This document shows positions 51,298-61,326 of a stretch of 64,000 bases of DNA, piece after piece. Source of the DNA: Asparagopsis taxiformis (taxonomy: Eukaryota; Rhodophyta; Florideophyceae; Bonnemaisoniales; Bonnemaisoniaceae); NCBI GenBank assembly GCA_030407315.1, contig JALQPE010001860.1, positions 362,629-426,628 on the forward strand, in the 5' to 3' direction. The position numbers were made by a program, and so were the translations under genes. Within the stretch, counting starts at the first letter, position 1. Every line of letters starts with the position of its first letter. The notes under the pieces are model-generated. The model had not been told where the DNA came from. It saw nothing but the letters and a program-made list of their open reading frames with translations, and did no database searches.

Positions 51298-53658
51298 AAT
51301 TGGTCGCATCTGGACGGCACAGTCTCCCCTGTTCAGCTCGCAATCCTCCCTTTTGCGTCAAAACTCGACACGGAATGCAAGTATGAAGGGTGCTTCTACT
51401 ACTGCGTAGATGCTTATGCGCTCGCGCTGCATGAGCGAACGTGTCGCTACCGTTTCAACCCCTCTCCCCAACATTTCAACAACGCTCGTGTCCCTGCCGT
51501 CACCCATGAGCCTGCTCGAAACGGCGACCATGATTCCCCGCAACCCAGCTCCCCAGACCCAGAATCTGGTCGTGCTTCCTCCAGCGACTCACCCTGTGAC
51601 GCTCCACTGCCACCAACCTCAACCCCCTCCCGCGCAGACCTCCTCGTGCAATCCCTCGCCGCCAGTCTCACAACCCTCGAGGACAAGGCCGGCGCTGGCC
51701 GCGTGAGCGAAGTCATCACCATCCTACAAGACCCCGCATTCTCCCTAGAAAAGTTCAACAGCGCCGTTCGCACCGTAGAAGAATGTCGCCACGTTACCGC
51801 TTCCATGGTCGAAACATATTTCCGCACCGAAGGTTACAAGAGCCACATCATTCCAGACAAAACTGGTAAGTACTCGGCACAGCTGTACCTCCGCGACCCA
51901 GTCGACATGCTCCGCAGGCAGTTAGCACTGGCTAACGACCAAAATACTCTCTTCCACCCCTCCCCACAGACCGCCCCAGACGGCACCGCAATATTTTCTC
52001 ATCCCCTACACACAGAAGTCGCGAAAACGCTGCACCAGGTTACTAGACAGCGCGTGCAGCTCTCGGAAGATCCACAGGTCGTATGGGCAGAGGAAACTGA
52101 TCCTACCGCTTCCTCCTTTGCCGGCCTCCTCCAAGTGTACTCCGACAAGAGCAGCACAAGCCTCAAGAGCTCCGCAATCGTCGCATACCCCATACACGTC
52201 ACACTGCTCAACTTCTCCGCCCCCCTCCGTCGCCACTGCATCCGTACCGGCCTCACCATCGTCGGGTATCTTCCGTACATTGTTAACCCTTCGTCCAACG
52301 CCTTGTTCGGTGATGAAATGCCGACAACCTCTAGTTCTGCTAGTCGCGCTCGCAAAATTGATATTCTTCATAAAGCACTCGAAAAAGTGTTTTCGTCCCT
52401 ATCCACCGCGTTCTCTTCCGGGTTCCCCTGCACAGACTCCACTGCAACTGCCCGCCAATGCTTTCCCATCCTAGCCAATTATTGCTGCGACTTTCCAGAG
52501 GCCAAAGAGCTGTCATGCACTCGCAACAGCACTACCACCACACATCCCTGCCACCGCTGCTACATCCCCGCCACTCAACTTGAATCCACCGCGCCACACC
52601 AGCCCCGCTCCCTCGATGATACACGCTCTGCACGCCAAGAGAGCGCTCAGGAGCATACAACTGCTCCGCTCGAAGCTCTCTCCCTCCTCGAACAACACTC
52701 TGTCCTCGAATCGACCGCTCTTTTACCCACCAACAGTCCCCTAGACCCCTACAACATTTTCTCCTTCGAGCCTCTGCACAATCTCCACCTCGGCATCTCA
52801 AAGCTCATCAAACAGTGCATTGTCCACCGCCTCAGCTCCCCAGACCTCACCACCACCACTGCCTCCCATTCCGGGACACCTCGCACCTTCAAGAAGGTGA
52901 AAAAATCCATCCTCGCCGGCTCAAACAGCATTCTGTCCGCTATCGAACGCGACTACTACATCACCGGTCTTCATGTCGACTTCTCCAAGGGTGAGAAGGG
53001 CACCAATTTGAACGGCCTCTTCACGGAGGACGGCATACGCGGCATGCTCGCAGCCAAAGACTATCACCATGTCGACATGGTGTTCCCTTTCATCGCAGCA
53101 TTCATTGACACATGCTGTGACGAAGTAGAGACAGCCCCCCTCACTTCCATCTGCGCGCAATACTCTGACCTCGTCGCATGGGTCATGAAACGCGGTCGCA
53201 TCAAGCACTGGACTGCCGCCGAACTAGAAAGCCTCCAAAACTCCATTTCCTATTTCAAACAATCAATGCTCTCCACCCTCGGCCCATTCCACACCACAGG
53301 TCTCAAAACTTTCAAGTTCCATCTTCTAGACCATCTTCCCGGTGACTTGCAGAGATATGGCGCCCTGGAACACATTGATGCAGGCCCCTACGAACACTCG
53401 CATCTTCTGTTCAAACAGAGTTATAGGAAAACCTCTCGAAGGCGCTCCACAGCCATGGAAGAGACTATTCGCCACATGGAATTCTCCTTGGCCACTCCAA
53501 CTGGTCACACCCCATCGAACACATTGGGAATCCCACGCATGATATCGCCCACAGACGGTGCATTACTCCTTCGCGACGGATTCACCGCACTACTGTGTCT
53601 GAAATCGGGCCTGGGGCAGTACTGTACGGCAGTAAAATTTAGTACTGTAAAAACATAA
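51298..53658 (+). CDS. CACTA/Plavaka-like transposase
   Basis: One open frame runs from just after TAA 51297 to TAA 53658, 786 codons. No ATG occurs near its beginning, so a first exon is missing or unrecognised. The N-terminus has a finger-like CKYEGCFYYC...ALHERTC, then a Ser/Pro-rich linker. The middle contains LQVYSDKSSTSLKSSAIVAY and PIHVTLLNFS, which match the Plavaka-type core, then CHRCYIP, FEPLHNLHLGISKLIKQ and a C-terminal LLDHLPGDLQRYGALEHID. Family placement is from recall of these motifs in algal and fungal elements. Downstream lies a 1.1-kb array of short GGCAGTA-type motifs, as expected for CACTA subterminal repeats, so this may be a nearly complete element. Confidence 0.65.
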   Translation, partial: NWSHLDGTVSPVQLAILPFASKLDTECKYEGCFYYCVDAYALALHERTCRYRFNPSPQHFNNARVPAVTHEPARNGDHDSPQPSSPDPESGRASSSDSPCDAPLPPTSTPSRADLLVQSLAASLTTLEDKAGAGRVSEVITILQDPAFSLEKFNSAVRTVEECRHVTASMVETYFRTEGYKSHIIPDKTGKYSAQLYLRDPVDMLRRQLALANDQNTLFHPSPQTAPDGTAIFSHPLHTEVAKTLHQVTRQRVQLSEDPQVVWAEETDPTASSFAGLLQVYSDKSSTSLKSSAIVAYPIHVTLLNFSAPLRRHCIRTGLTIVGYLPYIVNPSSNALFGDEMPTTSSSASRARKIDILHKALEKVFSSLSTAFSSGFPCTDSTATARQCFPILANYCCDFPEAKELSCTRNSTTTTHPCHRCYIPATQLESTAPHQPRSLDDTRSARQESAQEHTTAPLEALSLLEQHSVLESTALLPTNSPLDPYNIFSFEPLHNLHLGISKLIKQCIVHRLSSPDLTTTTASHSGTPRTFKKVKKSILAGSNSILSAIERDYYITGLHVDFSKGEKGTNLNGLFTEDGIRGMLAAKDYHHVDMVFPFIAAFIDTCCDEVETAPLTSICAQYSDLVAWVMKRGRIKHWTAAELESLQNSISYFKQSMLSTLGPFHTTGLKTFKFHLLDHLPGDLQRYGALEHIDAGPYEHSHLLFKQSYRKTSRRRSTAMEETIRHMEFSLATPTGHTPSNTLGIPRMISPTDGALLLRDGFTALLCLKSGLGQYCTAVKFSTVKT

Positions 53659-54780
53659 ATTAATGCCCTACTTGCCGGCAGTACAGTGCACTGCCCGGAG
53701 GCAGTGGCCATGTGCTGCCGACGGCAGTAGAAAGTACTGCCTGGATGTATGACGTGAGGCAGTGGTGGGAGGCAGTGATAGTTGCTGGATTTAGATTGTC
53801 TATCTGGCAGTGATTTGTGCTACATTGGCCTGTAAAATAAAGTAGTATATTGTGCTGACTTGGGCAGCACGGGGAGGGAGTAAAATATGCTGTCCAGGAA
53901 TATGGCCCACGGCAGTATTATTTGGTGGCGTGGGATGCACCGTGTGGCAGTAGAAGCTAGTGTTTCCGGCAGCGTGCTGTACTGGCTGCATGCCCGAATG
54001 ACGGCAGTACATTTTACTATATTTACAGAGAGCCCCGATGTACTGTATGATACTGCCTGCACGTCATTCCAGAGGGAGAGAAATGTGCTGGATTGTATTC
54101 TTGGACAATGCAGTAATTTCTGCTGCTGTGTGGTGCTGCTTTTTTCTGTACTTACAGGTAGTGACAAGTATATCTTCTGGCAGCACAGTAATGTAGTGTA
54201 ATAGGATGACAGCAGACATACTGCGAGGCAGTGTATTCTATTGCCTGTGGAAGCGAGTGGGGACAGTAAATTATGATGTCTGACGAAATGTGTGAAAGCA
54301 ATGAAATGAGGTGCTGATAGTCTCTGGGAAAAGCTACCTGATAGTACTGCTTTATGATACGAAAAGTGCTACCGTACCGTGCTACTTGCCGTGGTGGAAA
54401 GTGCTGCCGTGCTCTACTACTTGCGTATGTGTAAATCACTGCCACGCTGTACTGCTCCAGGATATGTGAATTGCTGCCCCACAGCACTACAAAAAGTAGT
54501 AGATTTTGATGTATTATAGAGCTGTCCAGATCAGCGTAAAGTACTGTCTGATAGTGTTGTACTCGACAGGGGCATAGGACAGTACCAGTTACTGCCTGTG
54601 GCAGTGCAGTGTACTACCTGGAAGTGCTACCTGTGGCAGTACATTTCACTACCTGGAACTAGTGCTTGAGACAGTACAATTTACTGCCGGGAAGTCTATA
54701 CTGAACCAGTAAATTGTAGTGCCTGGCGGTACTGACTCGGACAGAACGGGAGAGTAGTATAATATGATGCCTAGGGTAAT
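53620..54780. repeat. Subterminal-type array of GGCAGTA/TACTGCC motifs
   Basis: Across about 1.1 kb the words GGCAGT, CAGTAC, GTACTGCC and their complements recur dozens of times in both orientations and uneven spacing. The array begins at the 3' end of the transposase frame, overlapping its last codons. CACTA elements carry such short repeats as transposase binding sites next to their ends. I do not see a comparable array on the left side. TAGTG, a possible CACTA right end, occurs at several places near 54718 and 54785. Confidence 0.7.
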
Positions 54781-54785
54781 ACTTT

Positions 54786-55301
54786 CTAGTGCCTACTATT
54801 GATGTTCAGGACGATAGAATCAGGTGGAAATGCCATTCCAACCGCATGTTTAGGCATCTGGCTACGAAATGTCGGGCAGAATGGAGTATCTCTCTCGGTG
54901 GTCTTCATAGAAGTGTATAGGGATAACCAAGTGTGATCTAAAAGGATGTCAGAATTTTTATGTAGCAAGGACAACGATGCCTGAAGGATTGTTTCAGTTC
55001 TATCATTAGACTAGACTACTCATAAAATCGAACTATCGTATCTAAAATCTTATTATCTCTACAACCAGGACTATTGTGCAAGCAAATCGAGTTCCTTGCT
55101 GTTTCAAAACTACATGTGATGTTCAGACAGGAGGGAAATAAACACCATTACAGATGATTTGCAACAGGTTAGCAATCGGATATATAAAAGTATTGTAAAG
55201 GATGAGAAGAACATGAGTATGAATGGAATTAACAAAGTTACCGTCACTGAACTATTTTTGCGTGCAAAGGTATTGGTTGTAGGTTGGAATGACGAAAACT
55301 G
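54786..55301. other. A/T-rich gap, no gene recognised
   Basis: Only very short frames. No recognisable motif. Confidence 0.45.
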
Positions 55302-55401
55302 ATCCTATTCTAGTCTATTGATTGGAAATGCTTCTGGCATATGTATTGCTTAAGTAATACATATGGCAGAAGCAATTCAAATCAATAGACTAGAATAGGA
55401 T
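55302..55401. repeat. 100-nt near-perfect palindrome
   Basis: Two 50-nt arms meet at CTTAAG without loop; 46 of 50 positions pair. The arms start ATCCTATTCTAGTCTATTGA. As DNA it could form a cruciform; as RNA it would form a long hairpin, like a MITE or a small-RNA precursor. Confidence 0.9.
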
Positions 55402-56160
55402 GTTGAATCACTGCGAATAGGCCTCGAAGGCCTAATTCCGTGAGAAAACTTTGACTCTCGATTTCTCTATGAAGGAGTGCTCTGAGCGCTCCGAAACCTA
55501 TCTCATCATATTCAGCGTCACCGAATTAGTCGGGTAGCAACTTCTACGGGGCTCCTACGACACTCCATTACGGAATAACTAGCCTCAAAAGTTTTAATTT
55601 GTTTGTCATAATTCAAATTAGTAATTAGAAATGCTAGGACGAGTTGAAGTCCTGGCACTGGGAAAAATGTTATGATAGATGTACACGTGGCGATGGCATG
55701 ATAGAAATCACACGTGTACCAGATTGTCAGGTGGTGATGGCAACGACAGACTGTCTGGACAAACCAAGAACAGGCTGTCCGACTCACCGTTGGCGCATCT
55801 CGCCAGTAGTAGAAATAATCTGGTGAGCTCGCAATTTTTAGTAAACGCTGGTAAGCGACCATTTTGATTTTCACAGGTTATGGGCCCAGCACGCTTTCGT
55901 GGTCGTTTCAATTTTATTTTGGCGCAGTGGTGAGTAATTTCGCCGGCGCGCGCGGACGTATATTTCCAGCAGCCCTTGCTCGTTTTGCGTTCCTCGGTAC
56001 CCTAGCTTTCCGCTCGTTGCGTGCTTCTCCTCTCACTCGCTTCCTCGTATTGCCCATTCTTCCCGCGCATCCTTACTCGTTTCTTTCGGCGCGTTGCTCT
56101 CCGCCTCGCTCCCCGGCGCCTGTACGCCTCGCTCCGCTCGGCGCACTCCGGACAAAACTT
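55402..56160. other. Gap, no gene recognised
   Basis: About 760 bp with small frames on both strands (longest 118 codons, minus, 55518-55874, no motif). Near 55679 and 55714 are short inverted copies of GTACACGTG/CACGTGTAC. Confidence 0.45.
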
Positions 56161-56163
56161 TTT

Positions 56164-56230
56164 TGTCATCTTGACATCAATTGTCAACTATAACTGTCAC
56201 ACTGACACTGTGTCATCACTACAGGTGACA
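56164..56230. promoter_or_regulatory. Dense cluster of seven TGACA/TGTCA half-sites
   Basis: TGTCA or TGACA occurs at 56164, 56172, 56182, 56195, 56203, 56211 and 56226, seven times in 67 bp where about 0.1 is expected. It lies about 420 bp upstream of the zinc-finger exon. The half-site equals the TALE homeodomain core seen at 2568-2938. Confidence 0.5.
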
Positions 56231-56647
56231 TCCTGGCAGTTTGCGACATACTTGGACTTTCTCAAGACACTTGAGGCAACTGAAAGAAGAAAGTAATACG
56301 GCGTTCCGTTGGGGACTCGAACGCACGACCAATAATTTTCGGTCTGCACAGTATTAACGACTGAGCAACTGGGCTGTTTTTGCCCAACCTATTGGATCTA
56401 CCGGCTGCTTCTATCTTGGCTCGTCTAAACCTTTCTCAACTCGGTTCTGCTCTTGTAAGTCAGCAACCTTGTCCTGATCGGTATAGCATTATAGCCTTCA
56501 CTACATATCAACTAAAATACATTGGTTTTCGTCTCATCAACTATATCAAAAGTACGTTAATACCTTTCATCTTTCGGTCATTTTCAAGGTTTAGACCTTA
56601 GTAAGATCGGTATAACTCCTAACCTTTCGCCTTTACTTCTCCTGCAG
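56231..56647 (+). other. Upstream region with probable intron ending at 56647
   Basis: Contains a CTAAC branch-point-like site (56619-56623) and the acceptor CTCCTGCAG ending at 56647. Possible donors are GTAAGT at 56455 and GTAAGA at 56601. A degenerate tRNA-like stretch lies on the minus strand near 56300-56375. Confidence 0.45.
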
Positions 56648-57069
56648 TGTCTAGCAGTGACGAAGAAGATCGTGTTCAGCCACGACTTGAAGAACCTCGT
56701 CCAAGGCTTCGCCGGGAAGGAGAATCTCTCCGCGATCGCGTCTTCCGGAAGGCTTATAGCATTGCCGAGAGGAGAGATAACAAGACGAAGTACGCTGCGC
56801 ACAAGGACGCGAATCGCTCTAGGTGCAAATATTGCAACGTTTATCTCAATTCTGCCGAGTCGAGGGTCGCTCATTACAACGGAGCAAGACATAAAAAGAC
56901 AGTCGAACGTCTTAAAGAAGGAGGTCTAAAGGTTTGCCGACCGTGTGGAGTCATCATCCGCACGAAAAGTGAATTCGACAACCACCTCCGCGGCCGTCGC
57001 CATCGAGGTATTGAGAAGGCACTCAAAATCTCCAAAGCTTCTAAAGCTTCTTCCTCCACTTCCGATTAG
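56648..57069 (+). CDS. Protein with two U1/matrin-type C2H2 zinc fingers (3' exon)
   Basis: The 139-codon frame has no ATG at all. A convincing splice acceptor with a CTAAC branch point precedes it, so at least one upstream exon must supply the start. The N-terminal part is acidic then Arg-rich (SSSDEEDRVQPRLEE; RLRREGESLRDRVFRK). Two fingers follow: CKYCNVYLNSAESRVAHYNG ending in H-x5-H, and CRPCGVIIRTKSEFDNHLRG with H-x5-H; this spacing is that of the U1/matrin class, which binds double-stranded RNA or RNP proteins. The tail is Lys/Ser-rich. It sits 183 bp before a Copia gag, so it may be cargo of that element or an unrelated host gene. I do not recognise the family further. Confidence 0.6.
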
Positions 57070-57252
57070 ATAATTTCGTTTCTATACTCTAGGAATCTAG
57101 CTGATTTCGCATCCATAAACCTTGTTCACTTGTTCTCCTTCTTTCTTCGCTCTTAGCTAGAAGTTTCTATGCTATAGACCCCAGCTTGGTCCTCGACGAC
57201 TATCAGTCGTCTACTTGGGAAAGGTCGAACAGATAAAACATATTAAAGAGCG
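57070..57252. other. Short leader before the Copia gag
   Basis: 183 bp with a small hairpin (GACGACTATCAGTCGTC near 57195). No clear LTR end or primer binding site was recognised. Confidence 0.35.
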
Positions 57253-58430
57253 ATGGAGAGCAATACATCTGGGATCCGAATAGAGAAGCTGGACTACTCC
57301 AACTTCCATTCATGGAAACAAAAGATGGAACTCATCCTCGGTCATCGAGAGGTAGACGAAATAATTGACTCGGAACTTTGTCCTCCTCGCCCTACAGACC
57401 CAGAAGAGCTTTCGAAATGGCTACGAAAGGATAACACCGCCCGAATGGCCATCGGAATCACGTTGTCCGACGAGATGCTCAAGAATGTTACACACACCAC
57501 TACTGCTCTAGAAATGTGGCAAGAGATTTGTAACGTGCATCAAAGGCATACATTGCTCAACAAACTAGCCGCGAGGCGGGACTTCCATACTGCTACGATG
57601 AGACCAGGCGAGCAAATGCTGGTTTATATCAACCGGGTTCGACAAATGGCAACAGTATTGACCTCCATGGGTGTCAACATTGACGATAAAGAGATGGCCA
57701 TGGCTGTTCTCAATGGACTTCCCTCTTCTTTCCAAACGCTTATTACTGCTCTTGATGCTATCGGGGATGAGGACCCCACCTTTACGTTCGACAAAGTACG
57801 CAGTCTCCTTCTCCAAGAGGAGCGTCGAGCTGCGATCCAGAAACCTCGAGGGTCGTCTTCGGATACAGCTGCTTTGGTTTCCACAAGTGGAAAGCCTTCT
57901 GGAAACATCAACAGGAAGAAATGTACCCACTGTGGGCGTACGAACCATACAGAGCCGTATTGTTGGCAGAAGTATGGCCGACCTCCCCGCTCCCGCTCGA
58001 ACAAACCTCGCACTTCTGCTCACATATCTCAACGAGAGTCGAACTTAACCTCTATGGCTGCCGTAGCGATGGACACTGAACAGAACAAAGATGATGAAGG
58101 AAAAGAGTATGTCTGTCTACTCTCATCATATTCTGAGTCGCTCAAGGAGATACACATCGCATCTACCTGGTACATCGACTCCGCAGCTACTTCTCATATG
58201 ACGTTTGATCGAACAATGTTTGTTTCCTACAAGAAATTAAAACCTTTCAGTGTGACTCTAGGAGACAAATCAACTGCACTAGCTGTGGGATGTGGCGATG
58301 TTAAACTTTCAATCCTAGTAAACGGGAAAGAAAGAGTTTACCTACTTAAAGATGTACTTCATGTTCCGTCATTTATTTTTTCCCTCATATCAGTGAGTAC
58401 TCTGCAGCTACATCGCGAACAAATTCGGGT
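57253..58430 (+). pseudogene. Ty1/Copia gag-protease 5' fragment, fused in frame to a transposase
   Basis: Starts at ATG 57253. The gag (UBN2-type) domain has FHSWKQKMELILGH, a Trp-rich helical core (ALEMWQEICNVHQ) and a zinc knuckle CTHCGRTNHTEPYC (CX2CX4HX4C). The aspartic protease follows with WYIDSAATSHMT, where the usual DSG is DSA, and LKDVLHVPSFIFSLISVS. The frame is intact through here, but protease sequence stops around 58430 and the reading continues without a break into CACTA-like transposase sequence. Integrase, RT and RNase H are absent. Confidence 0.85.
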
Positions 58431-60722
58431 GAAAGACGTCCAGCTCATAGGAGCTCCAGACAAGAGGTCTAGATGGCACCCCGGCTCTAAACGTATGGAT
58501 GCCTGCAGTGAGGGGAATCTTCCAGATGGCAGGAAATATATCGTATACCGATTTCTGCTATATGCTGATGACTTCCAGCCGTTCACAAGCCGGAAAGGAA
58601 GTTTTGGTGGCTGCCATATGCTTCCATTAGGCATACAGCCAAGCAAGAGAGCTAGCTTCCACGCAGTCCGCGTTCTTGGATTCGTTCCCCCGGGAGTTTC
58701 AACAAATGTTGTAATTGAGAGAGTTGTACCCGACATTGTGAAGGGAAGTACAGGCGGTTTTCCAGCGAAAGATGCAAATGGAGAAGATGTGGTCATATTC
58801 CTGGATCCTGTTGGATTTATCGGAGATTACCCAGCTGTTTCGCATACTCTGGATGTCCGTGGACACACCAGTAATACACCATGCCATAGCTGCATTTTCG
58901 AAAAGCAAGATATGAGCAGCAGTGGAGGTTCACGAAATGCATACACAGCATTGCTAAACAGTCAGATGAGTACGCATGCCCGAGGAATGCACCGAAACAA
59001 GCTTGTGAGGGAAGTCGCATCGCAAGATCAGCTCAAAGTTCTTGGACTAAGCCTAGATCCGATTGAGAATAAGGCACTCCATAATTTGAGTGAATCCCTT
59101 AATCGTGTGCGGAGAGGAGTTCCTACAAACGAAGAAGGAGTTCCAGTTGTTCCTTGTCAATTCGATCCATATCGCTCTGCTGTAGTTGCCCCAGACCATC
59201 TGCTCTCCGGACTGGTTCAAGATGTGATGAATGCGACAATCACTGCAGCAACACCTGTAATTCGAAATGTTGCGGAAACAGTTCTACTGAATACCCTCCG
59301 AATGTTCTGTTTGAGTAGTCAGAGTCAGGTATTCGGGCAGAACTACCTATTATCGATGAACATGAGCGATATATTCGCTGTTCTCGTTTTAGCTCCCAAG
59401 CATTTTATTCGGCATTTCGTATCGTCATCGGGAACTCTTGGGACGGGTATGAAAAACTTGAACGTATTCTTCGTTTGCTGAAAAAGTTTCAAATGGTTGT
59501 TGCCAGCATTCGATTCATCCCAACATGGTGGATAGATGGACTTGAGTCAACCAGGAGGTTCGAGGCCGAGAATGGCGGACGCCATGACCACATTCTAGCT
59601 CTTGTTTCAGACTATATGAAAGAACTGCATGAGGTATGCAAGAAGGATCCTATTGCAATGAAACATCTGGACAAACCGAACTTGCATCGGTTGATAGAAT
59701 TTTGCGTACATACATTACCAGCTTTTGGAGCTGCGAAACATGTGGAAGAGCTTTTATTCGAGAGAATGCACCAGCCTCTTAAAAGAGGGGTTCGAAACTC
59801 GAACCATAAGAATGAACATCTGTCATCAATGGAGCTCATCATGGCCGATGACTGGCTCGCACGAATAGCCATCACGCTGGGTGCGGTAGGTCACAATACA
59901 AAACAATGGACGTCTGCCGATTGCAGACGCGTGTATTTTGCACTAGGAAAAGGAATTTCGGAGAGTCCACATGCGACAGAAGAGGCAGCAAAAAGATGCT
60001 TCTTAAGTCCTGTATTCCATCTCATATCAGAGAGGAGCAGTACTATGGTGAGCACCCACTGTCCAATCACGCGGTGGCGAGGGGAATCTGTTGAAGACGC
60101 GAAAAATGTTCCGGCAGAAGAAACCGTCATGATGGCAAGGATACGTAAAGCTTCTGAAACTTTTCTCAGAACCAGACAGGTAAACGGGTCTCAACATGGT
60201 GAACGACTATGGTGGCTCACTGCTGCACAAAGAGTGCGCACTAGTCATGAGGGATCTGAGAGCGAATCGAGGTTAGGGCGTGCTGAACCTGGAAGCATCA
60301 TTCAAGCAGTGTGCAAAGATGGATGGTATGATGCTGGTATAGTAGTACCCGCCATAGCAGGACGAGCATGGAGGAATTCACATGTTCTAGACGTGTCCTT
60401 TTCGTCACATGTCCTTTTTTATGTGGTAGGGCAAGGAGAGGAGAAGAAGGCAAAGAAATGGAAGCAGAAAACTCCATATGCTGTCTGCATTCCCTTGACA
60501 TGCACTGGAGACGGTATGTACCGGAAAGGTGGGAATGATACTATAGTTCACGTTGAAATGAACGACGGGGTCCGAGAAGTTTTGCACGTACATAACTGCG
60601 AGTCAGGAGTTTGTTCATACGATAGACAAAGTGGCATTGTAGAGCACAATAGTGATATTCTTTCTGGTGGTGAAGTGAGCGTCTTAACTAGAGAAGATGG
60701 ATACCCACCACGTTCAGCATAG
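58431..60722 (+). pseudogene. Second CACTA-like transposase, 5'-truncated with one frameshift
   Basis: It begins in frame with the Copia protease. The core is clear at FLLYADDFQPFTSRKGSFGG, then MLPLGIQ, VRVLGFVPPGVSTN, and TSNTPCHSCIF. Frame 1 ends at 59481. From about 59335 the true reading is frame 3 (ELPIIDEHERYIR, GNSWDGYEKLERILRLLKK) and continues to TAG 60722. The part after 59475 includes TWWIDGLESTRRFEAENGGRHDH and HVEELLFERMHQPLKRGVRN. The N-terminal half expected of such transposases is missing. The last ~150 residues are beta-rich and of unknown role. The element is distinct from the 51298-53658 transposase, and I could not settle the subfamily. Confidence 0.65.
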
Positions 60723-61326
60723 AGTGTTCCAGCACAGTGTTTAATAATACATCAGTAAACTTTCGTAATTCATTTAGCAGCAGTCCTGATCAAGTCTTCC
60801 AACAAATGCTATACAAAATTTGTACATGTCGTTTGAAGAATAGAGTGGGCTTTTGTTCCATGCGCACAAATAAAGTGTGTTTTGCGAAGAGCGTACGCAC
60901 TTACGTACGTATGACGCCATTGGTACTAGAGATGGAGCCGCGAGTTGCAGGACTCCTAGTTCCACAAAGTTGAGTTCGCATAATCCAATGGAGAGCCGGC
61001 ACCTGGCCAATGAAGTGGAAAATAATACCCGGTATAGTTTTTTGGCTCCAGTGACAAGTGGAGTACTATGATTCATGGCAATGGGATGGTTTGGGAACGA
61101 AGGAATTGTGTGTGGGAAGTCCTTCGTCGAGGAATGACAGATGGCCGAATACAATTGGAGCGCGTGGAAGGTGAATCAATAACTGATATTCCACGTTTAG
61201 ACGTGTAGGGAGATCGTTTCCCGCCAAATACCACCTTGAAAGAGGAATATCTCTTGATCGTGTAGTCGGAGAGAAAAGGTATCTTTGTTATCCTGAACGG
61301 CTTCTCTACGCGTCCAAATCTTTGCA
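60723..61326. other. Gap downstream of the transposase
   Basis: About 600 bp. No gene recognised; small frames only. It could include the right-hand end of the CACTA-like element, but I found no terminal repeat. Confidence 0.4.

Noticed and set aside
56297..56380. tRNA-like sequence on the minus strand (TTCGAGTCC, GCTCAGTC)
   Set aside because: The T-stem has only two pairs, the anticodon loop is 8 nt and the acceptor ends do not pair, so I do not call a tRNA gene.
58140..58230. Intact Copia polyprotein starting at 57253
   Set aside because: Gag and protease are present, but integrase, reverse transcriptase and RNase H do not follow; the frame continues into an unrelated transposase.
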